Position numbers and translations under genes: made by a program
Assembly: GCA_964628385.1 (NCBI GenBank)
Contig: CAZVOD010000122.1
Coordinates: 1-9,627, forward strand
Source of the DNA: JANQPA01 sp964628385
GTDB taxonomy: Bacteria; Bacteroidota; Bacteroidia; Chitinophagales; Saprospiraceae
DNA: 9,627 bases
Reading direction: 5' to 3'
The notes under the pieces: model-generated
Databases searched by the model: none
Seen by the model: only the letters and a program-made list of their open reading frames with translations
Told to the model about the DNA's origin: nothing
Part shown: in pieces, positions 6,842-9,627 of the stretch
Position numbering within the stretch: position 1 is the stretch's first letter
Layout of the letters: the number at the start of each line of letters is the position of its first letter

Positions 6842-7462
6842 ATGCACAAGCACCAAAAAAATAATATCATAAAAGGGAAGCCGATTGGAGAAGGTAAAAA
6901 AGTAATGATCATGGTACATGGCCGCGGTGCTACTGCGGAGAGTATCCTGAGTCTTGCGGATTACCTCCGGGTAGAAGATTTTACTTTGATTGCGCCGCAG
7001 GCTACTGCCAATACCTGGTATCCCTACAGTTTTATGGCACCGGTATCTGAGAATGAACCCGGCCTGACAACAGGCCTGCACGTTTTAAAGCAAACCGTAG
7101 ATGAGGTGAAGGCCGCCGGAATTGCGGCAGAAGATATTTACTTTCTTGGTTTTTCTCAGGGCGCATGCCTGACCAGCGAATTTGTGGCCCGAAATGCCGA
7201 AGTGTATGGCGGGGTGTTTATTCTGAGTGGAGGCGTGATCGGCGCCCGCGTGGAGCGAGACAATTACAAGGGCAACTTTGCAGGTACACCCATTTTCCTG
7301 GGTGTCAGCGATATTGATGCTCATGTACCTTTGAGCCGGGCCAACGAAACGGTAAAAATATTGGAAGAAATGGGAGCGAAAGTCAAACAAACCGTTTACC
7401 CTAATGCTCCTCATACCGTACTGGAAGACGAGATCGACGAAGTAAACCATATTTTAAGCTAA
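6842..7462 (+). CDS. Alpha/beta-hydrolase, phospholipase/carboxylesterase family (MhqD-like)
   Basis: A 206-aa cytoplasmic serine hydrolase of the small carboxylesterase/phospholipase family. It has the oxyanion region VMIMVHGRGATAESI (21-35), the nucleophile elbow GFSQGA with S105, the acid loop SDIDAHVP with D159 (or D157), and the catalytic histidine in NAPHTV (H191). All three triad members are in the expected order. Bacillus MhqD is about the same size and is encoded beside the glyoxalase MhqE, so this glyoxalase-glyoxalase-hydrolase order supports a joint role in breaking down quinone-derived products; the substrate is unproven. It starts 94 bp after copy 2, with that gap filled by an 80-bp palindromic element, and is probably the last gene of the operon. 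Its TAA stop overlaps the first bases of a second palindromic element. Confidence 0.93.
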   Translation: MHKHQKNNIIKGKPIGEGKKVMIMVHGRGATAESILSLADYLRVEDFTLIAPQATANTWYPYSFMAPVSENEPGLTTGLHVLKQTVDEVKAAGIAAEDIYFLGFSQGACLTSEFVARNAEVYGGVFILSGGVIGARVERDNYKGNFAGTPIFLGVSDIDAHVPLSRANETVKILEEMGAKVKQTVYPNAPHTVLEDEIDEVNHILS

Positions 7463-7569
7463 GAGCGTGGATGGCCTTTGCCCTTTGGCTTTTTTTCGGT
7501 CCATAGCCCTGCTATGAAACTCAAAAACAGCTTGATTTTCATCAAAAGCAAATTCCAAAAACGCTCTAA
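7460..7569. mobile_element. Family 2 palindromic MITE-like element, 110-bp copy
   Basis: The ends TAAGAGCGT (7460-7468) and ACGCTCTAA (7561-7569) are inverted repeats at 8 of 9 positions. The match continues imperfectly inward: TGG..TTTGC..TT on the left corresponds to AA..GCAAA..CCA on the right. The centre is a perfect hairpin, CATAGC-CCT-GCTATG (7502-7516). The right 28 bp recur at 5746-5773. No coding capacity. It overlaps the hydrolase stop codon. GGC followed by seven T (7487-7496) could give it terminator activity for the operon. Confidence 0.72.
7474..7496 (+). terminator. Weak terminator candidate after the hydrolase gene
   Basis: GCC (7474-7476 or 7480-7482) can pair with GGC (7487-7489), directly followed by seven T (7490-7496), 12-34 nt after the hydrolase stop. 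The stem is only 3 bp, so it would have to work together with the larger palindromic fold that contains it. It is placed where an operon end is expected. Confidence 0.25.
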
Positions 7570-7609
7570 TTGATGATAGCGCCGTTGGCAGCAGTGAAGT
7601 CTCGCTGCT

Positions 7610-7626
7610 GCTGATGGCTCATCAGC
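7610..7626. repeat. Short perfect dyad
   Basis: GCTGATG (7610-7616), loop GCT, CATCAGC (7620-7626), preceded by three GCT triplets. No T-run follows on either strand, so it is not a terminator. It overlaps the first codons of the possible gene remnant that follows. It may be an operator-like site or chance. Confidence 0.35.
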
Positions 7627-7768
7627 CACCAAAAAATGCCGACCCTCAAAAGAAGCGTATGACCATTCTTTACCTTACCGACTTATACTACCGGGCGATT
7701 TATTAGAAAAAAACCGCCGGGAAGCTTTTGTAGAGCGAATGATTAATGCTATTTTAAATATTAGTTAG
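7614..7768 (+). pseudogene. Possible gene remnant with internal deletion or frameshift
   Basis: Two adjacent frames read like protein. Frame A (ATG 7614 to TAG 7706) gives MAHQPPKNADPQKK and then RMTILYLTDLYYRAIY, which looks like a normal N-terminus with a first beta-strand. The frame ending in TAG at 7766-7768 gives GDLLEKNRREAFVERMINAI (7694-7753), which looks like an amphipathic C-terminal helix. One reading is the start and end of one gene joined by an internal deletion; another is a frameshifted short gene. The family is not recognised. Both stretches are short, so chance is not excluded. Confidence 0.3.
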
Positions 7769-7771
7769 CGG

Positions 7772-7806
7772 GGGATGTTGAAAAATCTATGATTTGAGAT
7801 CATCCC
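7772..7806. repeat. Nested inverted repeat upstream of the small membrane protein
   Basis: GGGATG (7772-7777) pairs with CATCCC (7801-7806). Inside it, AAATC (7783-7787) pairs with GATTT (7791-7795) around the loop TAT. The two stems are coaxial in one fold, about 90 bp before the ATG at 7896. No T-run follows. It could be an operator, a 5'-UTR structure, or a relic of another palindromic element. Confidence 0.4.
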
Positions 7807-7895
7807 GTTAGAGGTTGGATGTAGGTTAGAAAAAAATCTTCCTGCTGTAATTGGTTTTTTCAGATTTGTTTCGTGGGTTTTTAAAAGTGATAAAT

Positions 7896-8096
7896 ATGAA
7901 GATATACAAGTTACTGGAGTGGCTGGGGATCCTTTTGCTGGGTATTGGCCTGGTAATCATGATCGTAGAAGACATTGAAGCCATAGGCCTGCCGGAGGTA
8001 TTAAAAGATCGGTGGATGTTCTTTTCTTCTCTGGGGCTTATTTTTTGGGCTTTTGGGCAAATGGGCAAACCTAAAAAGGTAAAACAAGAACCCTGA
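7896..8096 (+). CDS. Small membrane protein, two predicted helices (66 aa)
   Basis: The peptide starts MKIYKLLEWLGILLLGIGLV. Hydrophobic segments at about 5-23 and 39-54 (MFFSSLGLIFWAFG) are joined by an acidic/polar loop with EDIEAIGLPEVLKDR. The basic tail is KPKKVKQEP. The pattern suggests two membrane helices with a lysine-rich cytoplasmic end. The frame is open upstream to a TTG at 7851, but ATG 7896 follows an AT-rich leader and is the natural start. The codons look coding and the two-helix layout is coherent, so it is probably real. No function can be assigned. It appears to be monocistronic, with 190 bp before the next gene. Confidence 0.65.
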   Translation: MKIYKLLEWLGILLLGIGLVIMIVEDIEAIGLPEVLKDRWMFFSSLGLIFWAFGQMGKPKKVKQEP

Positions 8097-8286
8097 AAAT
8101 ATGGCCTATACTACCTTAATGGAGCGGTGACCTGCGCACTCGCTGTTCTATCTTGCTCCACGTTTACTTTTCCTTTCGTAAAAAGCGCATTCAAAGAATA
8201 TTCTATAATTTGGTGCTCAGACATATTTGACTATCTTTCGGCCTGCTATTGGGTTAGGTTATAATTAGTTAATTAAAACATCTTCT
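8097..8286. other. Intergenic region upstream of the KAS III gene
   Basis: This 190-bp stretch contains the promoter candidate at 8209-8239 and a loose inverted repeat, TGGAGC (8120-8125) with GCTCCA (8155-8160), separated by 29 nt. Nothing else is recognised. Confidence 0.5.
8209..8239 (+). promoter_or_regulatory. Bacteroidota-type promoter for the KAS III gene
   Basis: TTTG (8209-8212), 19-bp spacer, TATCTTTC (8232-8239). This fits TTG-N19-21-TAnnTTTG, with one mismatch in the last base of the -7 box. The start codon is at 8287, giving an untranslated leader of roughly 40 nt. Confidence 0.45.
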
Positions 8287-9348
8287 ATGTACTCTCGCAT
8301 CACGGGCATAGGTGTTTATCAGCCGGAAATCATCAAGGCCAACGATAAATTTCACGAAGTGAATTTTCTCAAACAGGATCATAGTGGTTTTTCCAAAACA
8401 GCAGTTGAGATTGTAACTAAGTTTGAAGAGATAACGGAAATAAAAGAACGGCGGGTAGCTAAGTCTGATGTAGTTTCTTCACAAATGGGCTACTTGGCTG
8501 CTGTACAGGCCATTGCCGACGCGGATATTGATAAGGAAAGTATTGACTATATCATGGTGGCACATAACTTTGGTGATGTACACACCCATCACAAATACTA
8601 CGATATGGTGCCTAATCTGGCCGCCAGGATCAAAGGTAAGCTGGGGATTAAAAACCCGGATTGTGTAGCCTACGATGTGCTCTTTGGTTGTCCTGGTTGG
8701 CTAGAATGCCTTAAGCAGGCCCACGTTTACATACAGTCCGGAGAAGCAGAAAGGGTCTTGGTGGTTGGCACCGAGACGGTTTCGAGAGTTGCCGACAATC
8801 ACGATATTGATAGTATGTTATTTTCAGATGGCGCCGGAGCAGTCATATTGGAGAAAACAGACGAAGCAGTGGGGATTTTGGCGCATAAGAGCGTATCTAG
8901 CTGTGGGGAGGAGCTGGAATACCTAAAAATGGGCCCTTCTTATGATAAGAAGCAGGAAAACGATGGGTTGTATTTGAAAATGAATGGAAAAAAAGTCTAT
9001 CGCTACGCTATGGAGAATATTCCTAAAGTAGTAGATGTTTGTCTTAAAAAAGCGAATCTGAAGTTGAAAGATATCAAATATCTGGTTATACATCAGGCGA
9101 ATGGTAAAATGATAAAGATGTTGGCCCAAAAACTCCACGAAGCGCACGGCATTGCTGAATGGGCAGAAGAAGTACTGCCAATGAATGTGGGTACTATGGG
9201 GAATAATTCTGTGGCGACCATCCCAACTTTACTCTACGAACTTATGTCCGGTCAGATGGATGGCCGTGAAATAAACCCAGGAGATATTATTGCCTTCGCT
9301 TCAGTAGGTGCTGGAATGCACGCCAATTGTGTGATTCATCAGTTCTAA
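8287..9348 (+). CDS. 3-oxoacyl-ACP synthase III (FabH-like, KAS III family)
   Basis: A 353-aa thiolase-fold condensing enzyme. C135 sits in DVLFGCPGWLECL, the position of the active-site cysteine. H269 is in VIHQANGKMI and N306 in NVGTMGNNSVATIP, completing the Cys-His-Asn triad of KAS III. The C-terminal SVGAGMHANCVI matches the usual glycine-rich end. Such enzymes condense an acyl-CoA or acyl group with malonyl-ACP. Odd points: it is longer than typical FabH (about 317-335 aa). The usual WI..RTGI..R segment reads KFEEITEIKERRV (45-57), the residues around the cysteine differ from ACAGF, and there is an unusual HTHHKYYDM insert (98-106). It may therefore be a specialised paralog for a secondary lipid or polyketide rather than the housekeeping enzyme. 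No fatty-acid genes adjoin it here. Confidence 0.93.
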   Translation: MYSRITGIGVYQPEIIKANDKFHEVNFLKQDHSGFSKTAVEIVTKFEEITEIKERRVAKSDVVSSQMGYLAAVQAIADADIDKESIDYIMVAHNFGDVHTHHKYYDMVPNLAARIKGKLGIKNPDCVAYDVLFGCPGWLECLKQAHVYIQSGEAERVLVVGTETVSRVADNHDIDSMLFSDGAGAVILEKTDEAVGILAHKSVSSCGEELEYLKMGPSYDKKQENDGLYLKMNGKKVYRYAMENIPKVVDVCLKKANLKLKDIKYLVIHQANGKMIKMLAQKLHEAHGIAEWAEEVLPMNVGTMGNNSVATIPTLLYELMSGQMDGREINPGDIIAFASVGAGMHANCVIHQF

Positions 9349-9349
9349 A

Positions 9350-9392
9350 ACTCGTCAGATGAGCACTGACCAGGTGTGTTCATCTGAAGAGT
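9350..9392. repeat. Strong dyad downstream of the KAS III gene
   Basis: ACTC-G-TCAGATGA (9350-9362) pairs with TCATCTGA-A-GAGT (9380-9392): 12 base pairs with one G/A mismatch and a 17-nt loop. It begins two bases after the KAS III stop codon. No plus-strand T-run follows, so it is a weak candidate terminator, but it could stabilise the mRNA 3' end or act as an attenuator for the broken frame downstream. Confidence 0.6.
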
Positions 9393-9405
9393 CAAAGCAA
9401 GACCA

Positions 9406-9627
9406 ATGAAGCAAAAAATAGACTGGCTCCATCACCTGCTTGAGTTCGTTGTCGTTATTCTTGGCATTCTAATGGCCTTTCAGTTGAATCAATAGGCTAC
9501 AAAGGGGCAACAACGTAAAATTGTTGATAATCACCTAGAAGAAATTCTTGTAGAAACCGAATTTAGAAATGGGCAATAAATAGATCGCGCTTTTTGACCG
9601 AGGGGATTTTGTTCCAAGACAAGGCAG
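9406..9627 (+). pseudogene. Stop-interrupted gene, likely small membrane-anchored family (DUF6090-like), runs off the window
   Basis: From ATG 9406 the frame reads MKQKIDWLHHLLEFVVVILG and continues as a hydrophobic segment to FQLNQ. It is then cut by TAG at 9493-9495. The same frame continues as a charged helix (QQRKIVDNHLEEILVETEF) to TAA at 9577-9579, with another TGA at 9595-9597. A membrane anchor near the N-terminus followed by a charged helix matches a Bacteroidota family I recall as DUF6090, whose members begin much like this. Other genes in the window end normally with TAG, TAA and TGA, so recoding is unlikely and decay is the simpler reading. An overlapping 16-codon ORF (9359-9409) ends in TGA within an ATGA junction with this start. 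The remainder is beyond the window. Confidence 0.5.

Larger units (their letters stand above)
7463..7895. other. Intergenic region between the hydrolase and small membrane protein genes
   Basis: This 433-bp stretch holds, in order, most of the 110-bp palindromic element (to 7569), a short dyad (7610-7626), a possible gene remnant (7614-7768) and a nested dyad (7772-7806). A CAGATTTG at 7861-7868 resembles a -7 promoter element (7 of 8 to TAnnTTTG) 27 bp before the next ATG, without a clear -33 partner. No intact gene or RNA gene is seen. Confidence 0.6.

Noticed and set aside
8120..8160. TGGAGC / GCTCCA inverted repeat as a terminator or riboswitch
   Set aside because: The stem is six base pairs with a 29-nt unstructured loop and no T-run; it does not match a riboswitch core that I recognise.
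9406..9627. Stop-codon recoding as the explanation for the interrupted frame
   Set aside because: TAG, TAA and TGA all serve as normal stops for the intact genes in this window, so decay or truncation is the simpler reading.

Overview
The window most likely comes from a Bacteroidota genome, probably the Saprospiria (Lewinella/Haliscomenobacter-like). This is inferred from moderate GC content, weak Shine-Dalgarno sequences, promoter-like motifs of the TTG-N19-TAnnTTTG type, the style of the hybrid histidine kinase, and a degraded reading frame at the right end that resembles a membrane-anchored family common in that phylum. The sequence does not establish the genus.

Layout. (1) Positions 20-1366 are a CRISPR array with 19 full 36-bp repeats, one truncated terminal repeat and 19 spacers. 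The degenerate end is on the right, so the leader and any cas genes should lie left of the window; none are inside it. Two neighbouring spacers overlap in sequence by 21 nt. (2) Positions 1475-3349 (minus strand) encode a membrane hybrid histidine kinase with a PilJ-like N-terminus and a C-terminal receiver. (3) Positions 3350-3762 are a divergent intergenic region with a possible 35-residue hydrophobic ORF followed by a terminator-like hairpin. (4) Positions 3763-7462 (plus strand) hold an AraC-type regulator, two tandem glyoxalase-fold proteins of the ring-cleaving dioxygenase (MhqA/E/O) type, and an MhqD-like alpha/beta-hydrolase. This resembles the quinone/hydroquinone detoxification cluster of Bacillus, but with an AraC protein where Bacillus uses the MarR-type MhqR. 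(5) Positions 7463-7895 hold a palindromic repeat, a possible gene remnant and a nested dyad. They are followed by a 66-aa two-helix membrane protein (7896-8096). (6) Positions 8287-9348 encode a divergent KAS III (FabH-like) enzyme with an intact Cys-His-Asn triad. A strong dyad and a stop-interrupted reading frame follow and run off the window.

The least expected structure is in the gaps of the detoxification cluster. Two unrelated families of small palindromic elements occupy four successive gene junctions in alternation. Family 1 is a half copy at 4633-4659 and a complete 80-bp copy at 6748-6827 with 13-bp inverted ends and a 4-bp target duplication. Family 2 is a compact copy at 5736-5771 and a 110-bp copy at 7460-7569. 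Three of the four touch or overlap the stop codon of the preceding gene. They look like MITE-type non-autonomous elements and may also act as RNA hairpins between cistrons.

The probable working unit is the AraC protein sensing an electrophile or aromatic and controlling the downstream operon. In that operon the two dioxygenase-like proteins and the hydrolase would dispose of quinone-type compounds. This is inference from family membership and gene order.
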